Positions 20,142 through 28,329 of a stretch of DNA of 64,000 nucleotides are shown here, one piece after another. The notes beneath the pieces are model-generated. The model was not told the origin of the DNA and ran no database searches. It saw only the letters and a list, made by a program, of their open reading frames with translations. This stretch comes from JBFHIJ01 sp963678775 (lineage in GTDB: Bacteria > Bacteroidota > Ignavibacteria > Kapaibacteriales > UBA2268): assembly GCA_963678775.2 (NCBI GenBank), contig CAXXGR010000009.1, positions 124,001 through 188,000 of the forward strand, in the 5' to 3' direction. The first letter of the stretch is position 1; every line of letters starts with the position of its first letter. The translations under genes and the position numbers were made by a program.

Positions 20142-20161
20142 TATATTCTTACTTTCTACTG

Positions 20162-21133
20162 TTATTCTATTATTAAATTTTTTGTCTCAATATTCCCATT
20201 AGCATATACTAACTGAATAAAATAGCACCCTTTTGCAAATCGATCCAAGTCAATATTTAAAATATTCTGATCTGATAAGTAAGACTGAAAACTTAATATA
20301 CCCACCGTATCTATTATTTTTACTTCCTTTGCATCTTTTATTCCAGATATAGATACAACTTCAGTAGCTGGATTTGGATTTATTGATAATTTAATTTCTG
20401 AATCCCCATGTACACTAGAAACCACCTCTGCAATGGGTGCTATATATAAGTCAGTTTTTAAAACATCATCTCCGGCTTTATATTCTTGGGAAGAAAACCA
20501 AACTCCGTCAGAATCTAATATCCATGATAGCTTGTCATCATTTATCACACATCCAACAGCACTTGAAGCAAGTCCCATAGCAGATCCTTGTGCTAATTCA
20601 CAAAAATACTGTATTGCAATTGCAAACTTACCGGTAACTTTTACTGGTTCAGAAAAATGGAAATAAGCCTGTTGAGTCAGAGAAGGGTCTATAGGCAATG
20701 AGCTATTAAGTAATGGCTCGCTGGTCGCAATCAGAGCATGTGGTTGATTTGTACTTTGATTTACAGAATAAATTTTACAATATGCGGATCCTGCAGTTCC
20801 CATTTTCTGAATCCATGCAAGGGCTCCGGAAATCTCATAGTATGTTTCCCCAAAATCATAAACCTGCGCAGCTTCTGTATCACTGTAGGAATTACATCCA
20901 AATAACCATTGTGTTTGTGTAAGGGTCAGTATTTGCAAATCAGCAGAGCCATTTACGCAATCCAAAGCAACAGATGGCGGATAAATAGTATCTCTTTCTC
21001 CACCTGATAAAGTCCTATCCATTGGAAATGATTTTTCAACTTTTGAAGAGGATTCTTTGAAATTGTAATCACGGGCATAAACAGAGCAGTTGAAAACAGA
21101 GAAAATAAATGCTAAGATAAAAACATGTTTCAT
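20162..21133 (-). CDS. Secreted protein of unknown function with T9SS C-terminal domain
   Basis: 323 residues from the ATG at 21133; an upstream in-frame ATG at 21181 would place 16 charged residues before the signal peptide and is unlikely. Residues 1-20 are a signal peptide. The middle is a beta-rich domain with several Cys (VALDCVNG, QWLFGCNSYSD, QYFCELA, SAVGCVIND) and a SEPVKVTGKFAIAIQY strand, like jelly-roll domains of T9SS cargo. The last 75 residues are a type A sorting domain starting IKLSINPNPATEVVSISG. Function not recognised. Confidence 0.75.
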   Translation of the reverse strand: MKHVFILAFIFSVFNCSVYARDYNFKESSSKVEKSFPMDRTLSGGERDTIYPPSVALDCVNGSADLQILTLTQTQWLFGCNSYSDTEAAQVYDFGETYYEISGALAWIQKMGTAGSAYCKIYSVNQSTNQPHALIATSEPLLNSSLPIDPSLTQQAYFHFSEPVKVTGKFAIAIQYFCELAQGSAMGLASSAVGCVINDDKLSWILDSDGVWFSSQEYKAGDDVLKTDLYIAPIAEVVSSVHGDSEIKLSINPNPATEVVSISGIKDAKEVKIIDTVGILSFQSYLSDQNILNIDLDRFAKGCYFIQLVYANGNIETKNLIIE

Positions 21134-21246
21134 TATATTGTCCTTTAAATAAACTAAAATCTCTTTTCTTCTATTGGACAAATTGAAAATCGAATACTTA
21201 CACTTCGTCTATTATTTTATAAAATTTTTTTGTAAGTTTTTTCTAC

Positions 21247-21780
21247 ATGGATTGTCTAATTATAAAGATGACCTTTAGATCAAAAAAATATAGAGAACAG
21301 TTCAAAACGATAGTGAGTGAAAACTACACTATGGTTTATCGTACCTGCTATTCTATTCTCCTGAACAAAGAGGACGCTGAGGATTTATCACAAGAAGTAT
21401 TTGCAAAAGCATTTCAGTCTTTTGAGACGTTTAGAAAAGAATCTAAGATTTCTACTTGGCTATATCGTATCTCTATTAACTTAAGTTTGAATTATAAAGA
21501 CAGACAGTCTAAACTTTTAATAGCAAAAGAAGAATATGAGCAATTTACTCTGGAAAGTGACGATGAAAACATACTTCAGCAAAGAAGAAAAGAAATACTC
21601 AGTAGAGTTTTGGATAAGTTACCGGAGAAGCAAAGAACCTTTTTTCTTTTGAATAAATATAATGGACTAACAGCCAAAGAAATTGCGGAAATAATGCAAT
21701 GCTCTCAAAATTCCGTAGAAGTTACTATTCATAGAGCCGTCAAAAATATAAGTAAAAAAATACTTGAAATTCAAAACTAA
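21247..21780 (+). CDS. ECF-type RNA polymerase sigma factor
   Basis: The 177-residue protein has sigma region 2 (residues 20-85: NYTMVYRTCYSIL, EDAEDLSQEVFAKAFQ, then FRKESKISTWLYRI for the -10 contact) and region 4 (118-170: KLPEKQRTFFLL, NGLTAKEIAEIM). It belongs to the RpoE-like ECF group. The start may be ATG 21247 or ATG 21268, just before FRSKKY. A zinc-finger anti-sigma factor begins 33 bases downstream and a CpxP-like protein follows, so this is a complete envelope-stress type sigma module, probably autoregulated from the AT-rich region at 21182-21246. Confidence 0.93.
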   Translation: MDCLIIKMTFRSKKYREQFKTIVSENYTMVYRTCYSILLNKEDAEDLSQEVFAKAFQSFETFRKESKISTWLYRISINLSLNYKDRQSKLLIAKEEYEQFTLESDDENILQQRRKEILSRVLDKLPEKQRTFFLLNKYNGLTAKEIAEIMQCSQNSVEVTIHRAVKNISKKILEIQN

Positions 21781-21813
21781 TTTTCATTCATAATTGTAAT
21801 AAGAGTAAAAAGA

Positions 21814-22272
21814 ATGATGAATGACAACTGCTATAAGACTATTGAAGCGTTACCTGATTATCTATCAGATGATATAGATAGTAAAACCAGAGAATTTATT
21901 GAAATACATTTAAAAGAATGTAGCAAATGTAGTGCACAATTAGATAATCTAAGAATGACTTTGGATAGTTTCCAATATGATGCGGGATTCAATGCAAGTC
22001 CAGATTTAGAAACAAACATACACAAGATAATTGATTCTATCGATTTTGAAAAGCAAAGAAAAGAGTTCTTTAGATTTAAGCTAATTCGTGGTGTTGCTGC
22101 AGTTGTTGCTATTTTAATGGGCACTTATCTAGGGATAAATTTCGGGAATGAGATTATAGCAAGTCAAAACAAAAACGACCATTTTCTCGAAGTATTCGCA
22201 AATGATCTAAAAAAAGATAACTCTTATAATTCTCCGAATATTTTATTCAACTATTTCAAAAAGAAAAAATGA
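21814..22272 (+). CDS. Zinc-finger anti-sigma factor, single-pass membrane protein
   Basis: Residues 1-60 hold the zf-HC2 anti-sigma domain with the zinc motif His-x3-Cys-x2-Cys (HLKECSKC). One membrane segment, about residues 88-107 (GVAAVVAILMGTYLGINFG), leads to a short 45-residue outer part. Its position right after the ECF sigma gene and the 4-base overlap with the next gene show that the three are co-transcribed and coupled. It should hold the sigma factor at the membrane until the signal arrives. Confidence 0.9.
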   Translation: MMNDNCYKTIEALPDYLSDDIDSKTREFIEIHLKECSKCSAQLDNLRMTLDSFQYDAGFNASPDLETNIHKIIDSIDFEKQRKEFFRFKLIRGVAAVVAILMGTYLGINFGNEIIASQNKNDHFLEVFANDLKKDNSYNSPNILFNYFKKKK

Positions 22273-22721
22273 AAACAGCAATACAATATTTCCTAATTAT
22301 TGTGATAACAGCAACTATATCTTCTGTTATTACAGGTCTATACCTTAGCCGAATTAAATCAGAAGCTCCCAAAAAAGACATGGTTCATATTATGAATTTA
22401 ATCTATGAAGAGCTGGAATTGGAAAACGTCCAGATTGAAAAATTCAATAGCCTGACAGGTCAGTTTCATATGAAAGGTAAGTTACTATCTAAAGAAATTC
22501 AAGCTAACAGTAGAGAATACTACAAAATTTTTACTTTGGATAGACTTGATACAATTGCATTGTCCGAACTCGCAACAGAATATGGCACACTCCAAACTCG
22601 GTTGAGAAGTTTAACTACTCGATATTATAGAGATATGGAAGACATCCTTAATCCTCACCAACTCCAAAAACTGAAAACCATATATTTAGATGCTTTGGAA
22701 CAAACAAAGAATCAAAATTAA
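22269..22721 (+). CDS. CpxP/Spy-like periplasmic sensor protein, membrane anchored
   Basis: The ATG overlaps the anti-sigma stop (ATGA). Residues 5-27 are a membrane anchor; the rest is all-helical, ending ILNPHQLQKLKTIY, which matches the LTxxQ-type end of the Spy/CpxP/heavy-metal-resistance (metal_resist) family. Such proteins often sit beside ECF sigma/anti-sigma pairs and modulate them in response to envelope or metal stress. The assignment rests on helix pattern, size and context rather than on invariant residues. Confidence 0.7.
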   Translation: MKTAIQYFLIIVITATISSVITGLYLSRIKSEAPKKDMVHIMNLIYEELELENVQIEKFNSLTGQFHMKGKLLSKEIQANSREYYKIFTLDRLDTIALSELATEYGTLQTRLRSLTTRYYRDMEDILNPHQLQKLKTIYLDALEQTKNQN

Positions 22722-22844
22722 GACATACAAAATCAAAATAGTATTTTTTAAGTTTTTCCGTTTCGATGATTTTATAATTTTATTTTTATCAACTGCGTAT
22801 TATATATTTCCATAATAATGGCAATCAAATTTATTTATAAGTGA

Positions 22845-23018
22845 ATGAAAATTTGTATGGATGCAAAGAAACTTGGATTTCCTGCACCTTATCCTATTCC
22901 GGAAGAAGTCAAAGAGGCATGGATGGTACAATCCACAAGCAGTACTGCGGTCTCTAAATACAAAGGCAAAGTTATCTGCTCAGATATGCTTAACAAACCG
23001 GAACACTGGCGAGAATAG
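22845..23018 (+). CDS. Small hypothetical protein (57 codons)
   Basis: An ATG at 22845 opens a 57-residue frame beginning MKICMDAKKLGFPAPYPIPE and ending PEHWRE before TAG at 23016. Codon use and amino-acid make-up look coding, and a strong hairpin follows 14 bases after the stop. A second in-frame ATG lies at 22857. No family was recognised; it could instead be the 3' remnant of a longer gene, since no clear ribosome binding site precedes it. Confidence 0.4.
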   Translation: MKICMDAKKLGFPAPYPIPEEVKEAWMVQSTSSTAVSKYKGKVICSDMLNKPEHWRE

Positions 23019-23031
23019 ATAGACAACTCAA

Positions 23032-23066
23032 AAGGGACAAGCTCCTCGGAGTTTGTCCCTTCTGTT
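23032..23066 (+). terminator. Bidirectional terminator
   Basis: AAGGGACAA (23032-23040) pairs with TTGTCCCTT (23053-23061), and CTCC/GGAG extend the stem. The plus tail is CTGTTT; on the minus strand it is TTTTGA. It lies between the small plus-strand frame and the convergent aquaporin gene. A degenerate look-alike lies near 24031-24054. Confidence 0.75.
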
Positions 23067-23117
23067 TGATATTTGTATAAATAAAAATTGATAGACATAG
23101 CTTTGACAATTGCTTTG

Positions 23118-23807
23118 TTAATCTTTGTTTTCAGGAGATATAAACTTATATACTAAACCTGCCAAAATTGCGCCTATTATCGGAGCAAGCCAGAACAACC
23201 ATAATTGTCCCAATGCCCAATCACCTACAAATAATGCCTGGCTTGTGCTTCTTGCCGGATTAACAGATGTGTTTGTTACAGGAATACTTATTAAGTGAAT
23301 CAAAGTTAAACCTAGACCTATTGCCAGTCCTCCAAAACCTTTTGGCGCTTTGGAGTGTGTCGCACCCAAAATAATAATCAAAAACATAAAGGTCATTACA
23401 ACTTCCGTAACAAAAGCAGAAAGCATATTATAGCCATCAGGTGAATGCTCACCATATCCGTTTGCAGCAAATCCACCTAGCTCAAATCCTGCTTTCCCTG
23501 ATGCTATTAAATATAAAACTCCAGCACCGGCAATGCCGCCCAAAACCTGAGCAATAATATATGGTAAGAGATCTTTTTTGTCAAAACGTCCGCCAATCCA
23601 GAGTCCAATCGAAACTGCAGGATTTAAGTGACAACCGGAAATATGACCAATTGCATACGCCATCGTTAATACAGTTAGACCAAAAGCAATTGCTACTCCA
23701 ACAAATCCGATTCCTAATTCCGGATATGCAGCTGCTAAAACGGCACTTCCGCACCCACCCAGGACTAACCAGAAAGTCCCGATAAATTCTGCAACTAGTT
23801 TTTTCAT
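23118..23807 (-). CDS. aqpZ: Aquaporin Z (water channel)
   Basis: The 229-residue, six-helix MIP protein has both NPA boxes: HLNPAVSIG (Asn62) and SVNPARSTS (Asn183). The selectivity-filter residues fall at Phe42, His171, Thr180 and Arg186, the exact water-specific set of E. coli AqpZ (Phe43, His174, Thr183, Arg189) with a constant offset. It should move water across the inner membrane. The gene stands alone on the minus strand, with a terminator hairpin at 23032-23061 beyond its stop. A diverged copy of its 3' end lies at 19495-19578. Confidence 0.95.
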   Translation of the reverse strand: MKKLVAEFIGTFWLVLGGCGSAVLAAAYPELGIGFVGVAIAFGLTVLTMAYAIGHISGCHLNPAVSIGLWIGGRFDKKDLLPYIIAQVLGGIAGAGVLYLIASGKAGFELGGFAANGYGEHSPDGYNMLSAFVTEVVMTFMFLIIILGATHSKAPKGFGGLAIGLGLTLIHLISIPVTNTSVNPARSTSQALFVGDWALGQLWLFWLAPIIGAILAGLVYKFISPENKD

Positions 23808-24240
23808 ATGTCCTCTATTTGATAATTATTGAATCACTATCTATTCTATAGATATACATATTGATAATGACTAAGCAGTAATTGTATTATTGGAGATTTA
23901 TATTTAATGGGAGAATCTGTCTAGGATTTATAGTACTGTTTAATCAATAAGCTGGAACTTAAATTGAAGGTTATCACTGCCGATATACTTTAAACAGCCT
24001 AACACTTGCGAATATCGTAAAAGAAAATGAAACAGGGAGAAGCTCCTAGTTTGTCCTTGTCTGTGTTAGTGCTTTTTCTATTTACTTACTGATATAGCAC
24101 CAAGCTTAGTGCAAAGTCTACAAAACGAGTCATAGCAAATGTGGAATAAGTAGTTAGCTTGATATAATTATGAAGTAGTTACGATTCTAACAACTGAGCT
24201 CGTCTACTCTTTAGCTTTACATATTGCTCAATATAATCAA
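23808..24240. other. Gene-free stretch upstream of aqpZ
   Basis: It should contain the aqpZ promoter close to 23808. A degenerate copy of the hairpin at 23032-23061 (AGGGAGAAGCTCCTAGTTTG and following bases) lies near 24034. No coding frame or other signal was recognised. Confidence 0.4.
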
Positions 24241-24510
24241 TCAGACTTTGCATTTTTCTAACCTGTTAACGGTAATTACCCTAAAAGTATAGGAATTGAC
24301 AGTAATACAAATATTCTTTTCAATATTACTTATATAATAATTTTTGCCGGATTTGATATAATCTTGGGCTGCCGTTTGATTTAGCGTTTCAAGTATAAAG
24401 CTTTCAATCTGCGGCTTTGTCAGATTAGTAGAAAGCTTTTTATTTATCCTTCCGTAAACAAGCTCAGTGTAGCAAATGTTCTCTATAATTTTTTGTTTAG
24501 TTGATTCCAT
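24241..24510 (-). CDS. DUF3781-like small protein
   Basis: The 89-residue protein is built as an N-terminal helix pair (ICYTELVYGRINKKL) and a C-terminal beta hairpin (KNYYISNIEKNICITVNSYTFRVITVNRL). This pattern matches DUF3781, small proteins of unknown function found across Firmicutes and Bacteroidota. There is no signal peptide, so it should be cytoplasmic. It stands alone between aqpZ and a divergent TetR gene. No function is assigned. Confidence 0.7.
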   Translation of the reverse strand: MESTKQKIIENICYTELVYGRINKKLSTNLTKPQIESFILETLNQTAAQDYIKSGKNYYISNIEKNICITVNSYTFRVITVNRLEKCKV

Positions 24511-24882
24511 ATAACAGTAGTATTATTACAAGACACAAGTCTCTGCAATTTAGCAATTCTTTGGGAATATTTCTAATAGCTGAAGACCCGCGTTTATGTA
24601 GCATTCTAGGCACTTTTTAATTCTTCTCTAAAATAGGAATAGAGCATTATTTTCTTTGGGAATAAAAAATACTTGCTTTTATAAATTACAGGTGTTATAT
24701 TTGACTTGCAAGATAAATACAAGTGACGAAGCAAGTTAAAATACTTAAATATAATAAGTAAAAAGCTATAATACTCTTTATTTAAATGGAATTTACATTT
24801 CTGATCTTAATTTAGCTAATTGATTTTATCTTGTAAACAGGCAAATAATAAGTTGTATTAAATAACATATGTAATAATAATT
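24511..24882. other. Divergent intergenic region
   Basis: Holds the promoters of the DUF3781-like gene (minus) and the TetR gene (plus). CTTGC near 24703 is inverted as GCAAG near 24731, and an 8-bp palindrome ACATATGT lies just before the TetR start; either might be an operator. No gene seen. Confidence 0.35.
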
Positions 24883-25473
24883 ATGCCACCTAAAACTACA
24901 TTTACTAAAGAAAAAATTATAGTAGCAGCTCTTGAGTTAGTAAGAAAAAATGGTATTTCTGCCATAAGTGCAAGAAATGTTGCTAAAGCTTTAGATTCAT
25001 CTGTTGCGCCAATTTACAGTTGTTTCAGTTCTACAGAAAAGCTGAAAAAAGCTGTTCTACAGATGGCGAATAACATCTTGATAGATTATTCAACGAAAGA
25101 CTATACTGATAAAATCTTTCTGAATATGGGAGTTGGGTATGTAAGGTTCGCCAGAGATGAGAAGAATTTATACCGTGCGATCTTTCTGGAAGATAATCAC
25201 TTCAATGATATTTCTGATGAATTCTTTCAATTTATGATGTTTAGACTTTCTCAAGACAATGATTTCGAAGAAATGCCGAAGGAGCAGGTACAGAATCTGT
25301 TTAAAGATCTGTGGATTTTTGTAAATGGAATGGCAAATATGATTTGTGTCGGCATCCTTAAAGAAAACAGTGACAGGGAAATAATCGAAAATCTGGCAAG
25401 AGTGGGAGCGGCAATAATTACTTCCTACCTAGGTGAATTTGACAACCCTGAGGATGTTCAGATAAAAATATAG
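24883..25473 (+). CDS. TetR/AcrR-family transcriptional regulator
   Basis: Residues 8-55 are a TetR helix-turn-helix (KIIVAALELVRKNGISAI, ARNVAKALDSSVAPIYSCF). The C-terminal helical domain (60-196) is of the WHG/TetR_C_33 kind, with a hydrophobic ligand pocket likely. It precedes the TonB-dependent receptor gene by 34 bases in the same direction, so it most likely controls its own operon including the receptor. The ligand is unknown. Confidence 0.9.
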   Translation: MPPKTTFTKEKIIVAALELVRKNGISAISARNVAKALDSSVAPIYSCFSSTEKLKKAVLQMANNILIDYSTKDYTDKIFLNMGVGYVRFARDEKNLYRAIFLEDNHFNDISDEFFQFMMFRLSQDNDFEEMPKEQVQNLFKDLWIFVNGMANMICVGILKENSDREIIENLARVGAAIITSYLGEFDNPEDVQIKI

Positions 25474-25507
25474 TAAATAACTTGTTCAATGTATAAAATT
25501 ATTAAAA

Positions 25508-27898
25508 ATGAAAAGCAAACTCAAATTTATATTTAAAATCCGTGGGATAGCATTTTTTCTGCTATTTCTTTTTTCTATCACTAATGTGAAAGCTGCGGAT
25601 AAAACACAATCAATTAGAGGGATTGTGCTTGATGCGGCACTAAACAAACCATTAAGTTTTGCTACAGTGAAGATCACATCTACAAAACCCATTTTAGGTG
25701 CAAAAGCAAACGCTAAAGGGGAGTTTGAGATTAAAAATGTACCTGTCGGTAGACATACTTTAGTTGCAAGTATGCTTTCATACAAGCCAACGACACTGAA
25801 TAATGTTGTGGTTATCAGTGGTAAAGAAAACTATTTAGAGTTCAAGCTTACAGAAGAAATATCTCAAACTGGTGTAGTTAAAGTGACAGCGTATAAAAAG
25901 ATAAACAAAGCTCAAAATGATTTTGCTGTGTCAAGTGCTGCAGTGCTTAGACCTGAAGCTATAAATAGATTCGCAGGTTCTAGAAATGATCCCAGCAAAA
26001 CAGCAGCTACTACTGCAGGGGTTGCCTCAAACAATAGTATGCGAAATGATATTATAATCAGAGGTAATTCGCCACTCGGTGTGCTTTGGAGAATAGACGG
26101 TGCTGACGTACCAAGCCCAAATCACTTCATGGAAGCAGGTGCCGGAGGTGGAATATTTGGAATATTAAATAATAACTTACTTGCTTCCAGTGACTTTATA
26201 AGTGGGGCTTTCCCGACAGAATACAGTAATAAAACAGCAGGTGTTTTTGACGTAAAGCTCAGAAACGGTAATAATAAGAAGACAGAACGTACATTTCAAT
26301 TAGGTATGAATGGTATTGAATTCGGTATGGAAGGACCTTTTTCTGATGATAGCAGAGCATCATACTTAGCAAATTTCAGATTTGTTTCACTTAAGCCTAT
26401 TGATGCAATAGGTATTGATATTAATACAGATGTTATTCCTCAATATCTTGATGGTACTGTGAAACTCAATTTCCCTACAGAGAATTATGGACAGTTCTCC
26501 TTATGGGCTATAGGTGGCAATAGTAGCATGAATGTCAAAGAAAGTGAAGAAGATGATATTGAATGGGATAAAGATCCCGAACTTGAAGATTTTGAGTTAA
26601 GTTCAGGCTTATATGCTTTTGGGCTCAATCATAGACTTTTTTATGGAGATAATACATTTGGTGAAGTAATACTATCAGCTACTAGATCAGACATGGGAAC
26701 ACAAACTGACATCGTAACTAATGACAGTTCATGGCGTGACAGTAAATACAATGGCACTGAAGGCAGTTTTCAAGTTAGATATAAATTAACTCACAAATTA
26801 TCTCCTCAGAATCTATTTCTTGCAGGTGCAACACTTAATCATAGCTATTTTACTTTGAACTATTCTGAACTTAACGACGATAAAATTTTAGAACAAAAAC
26901 TTGATGAAAATGGTAGTGCAAATCTTATCCAGTCATTTTTACATTGGCAGTACAGACCTACTGATGAATTAGAATTCAATGCAGGTTTAAACTATCAGAT
27001 TTTTACCTTGAATGATTCTTATTCTATTGAGCCAAGATTTTCTGCTTTATATAATTTAAATGAATACCATAATATCAGCTTGGGTTATGGCTTGCATAGT
27101 CAAACGCATCCACTAATGCACTATTTATTCAGATTTCAGGGCGAAGACGGACAAAGACAGCCTAATATAAATCTTGATATGACTAAAAGTCAACATTTTG
27201 TATTAGGTTATCAGAATACCATGATCAAAGATATTTATCTTAAGGCAGAATCTTATGTGCAATTTTTAAATGATGTACCGGTTTCTGCAGCTTATAACAA
27301 AGGCTATCTTTCTTTAGTGAATCTAGGCGGCGAATTTGGTATGGACATCATCGATAGCTTAGTAAACGAAGGTAGTGGCATAAATTACGGTATAGAACTT
27401 ACTGCGAATAAAAATTTTGAAGATGGCTATTATGTTATGTTTACTGGATCATTATTCAAATCATTATATACTGATATGCACGGCATAGAAAGAAGTACAA
27501 GCTTTGATATGGGACATATCGTGAATTTACTTGCGGGAACAGAGTTTAAGCTAAGTGATGATAATAAATATGTTTTCTCTGCTAATATCAAACTTACATC
27601 CACAGGTGGAAGAAAAGGAATACCTATTGATGTTGAAAAAAGTATAAATGCCGGAGATAAAATAAAAGATTATTCAAGAGCTTATGAGTATAGCTACGGA
27701 AATTTTTTCCAGGCAGATTTTAAAATAGGTATTGTTATAAACTTAGAATCAACTACTCACGATATATCTTTCGCAATAGATAACTTTACAAACCACAAAA
27801 ACATATTCCGCGAAAGTTGGGATAAAGAAAATAATGAAATTAAGAAGAAGTATCAATTAGGTTTTCTACCGTATTTATATTACAGAATTAATTTTTAG
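25508..27898 (+). CDS. TonB-dependent outer membrane receptor with CarboxypepD_reg domain
   Basis: 796 residues. Signal peptide 1-30; a carboxypeptidase regulatory-like beta domain (35-115: SIRGIVLDAALNKPLSFATV); a plug domain (about 130-240) with NDIIIRGNSPLGVLWRIDG; and a C-terminal 22-strand barrel ending in an aromatic strand (YLYYRINF). The plug and barrel show it is an outer membrane receptor driven by TonB. No SusD partner is nearby, so a siderophore, metal, vitamin or peptide substrate is as likely as a glycan. It is co-oriented with the TetR gene 34 bases upstream. Confidence 0.9.
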   Translation: MKSKLKFIFKIRGIAFFLLFLFSITNVKAADKTQSIRGIVLDAALNKPLSFATVKITSTKPILGAKANAKGEFEIKNVPVGRHTLVASMLSYKPTTLNNVVVISGKENYLEFKLTEEISQTGVVKVTAYKKINKAQNDFAVSSAAVLRPEAINRFAGSRNDPSKTAATTAGVASNNSMRNDIIIRGNSPLGVLWRIDGADVPSPNHFMEAGAGGGIFGILNNNLLASSDFISGAFPTEYSNKTAGVFDVKLRNGNNKKTERTFQLGMNGIEFGMEGPFSDDSRASYLANFRFVSLKPIDAIGIDINTDVIPQYLDGTVKLNFPTENYGQFSLWAIGGNSSMNVKESEEDDIEWDKDPELEDFELSSGLYAFGLNHRLFYGDNTFGEVILSATRSDMGTQTDIVTNDSSWRDSKYNGTEGSFQVRYKLTHKLSPQNLFLAGATLNHSYFTLNYSELNDDKILEQKLDENGSANLIQSFLHWQYRPTDELEFNAGLNYQIFTLNDSYSIEPRFSALYNLNEYHNISLGYGLHSQTHPLMHYLFRFQGEDGQRQPNINLDMTKSQHFVLGYQNTMIKDIYLKAESYVQFLNDVPVSAAYNKGYLSLVNLGGEFGMDIIDSLVNEGSGINYGIELTANKNFEDGYYVMFTGSLFKSLYTDMHGIERSTSFDMGHIVNLLAGTEFKLSDDNKYVFSANIKLTSTGGRKGIPIDVEKSINAGDKIKDYSRAYEYSYGNFFQADFKIGIVINLESTTHDISFAIDNFTNHKNIFRESWDKENNEIKKKYQLGFLPYLYYRINF

Positions 27899-27924
27899 AA
27901 CTAACCCACACTAACCGACCCTTA

Positions 27925-27956
27925 GAGGCTGCATTTAAAAGTGTAGTCTCTTTTTT
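27925..27956 (+). terminator. Rho-independent terminator
   Basis: GAGGCTGCA (27925-27933) pairs with TGTAGTCTC (27942-27950), with two G-U pairs, followed by six T. It ends the TetR-receptor unit. Confidence 0.8.
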
Positions 27957-28241
27957 ATTATATTTACAAAATGCTACTTTTAATAATTTTAACTATTTAA
28001 AGTACTATAATAGTCATTCTTAAAATGCCTATCGTATATTTATATATTTGATATATGTACTATAAAAGTGGATATCAATATGCTAAAATATATAGACGGT
28101 TTCGCTTTTCATATGCCTAAAGCGCATTTAGAAAGAACTAAATCATTTGCTTTTGTAACTCCCCCACAAATCCTGACCGACTGATTTTTGATGTTGCTAA
28201 AATGCTTCATGGTGGCCTCTGCCACTTTGTGAAATAGGAAT
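27957..28241. other. Gene-free stretch between convergent genes
   Basis: No coding frame was recognised. A small GTGGC/GCCAC hairpin lies near 28213-28225. Otherwise nothing seen. Confidence 0.35.
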
Positions 28242-28273
28242 AAAACAAGGCAACTTATTTCTAAGCTGCCTTG
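28242..28273 (-). terminator. Rho-independent terminator (minus strand)
   Basis: CAAGGCA (28246-28252) pairs with TGCCTTG (28267-28273); read on the minus strand it is followed by TTTTA. It ends the VIT/VWA protein gene, whose stop is at 28330. Confidence 0.75.
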
Positions 28274-28329
28274 ATATTATTGTGCATTTGGAAGTGATTA
28301 ATTTCATTTCAATATTGCTACTATACAGT

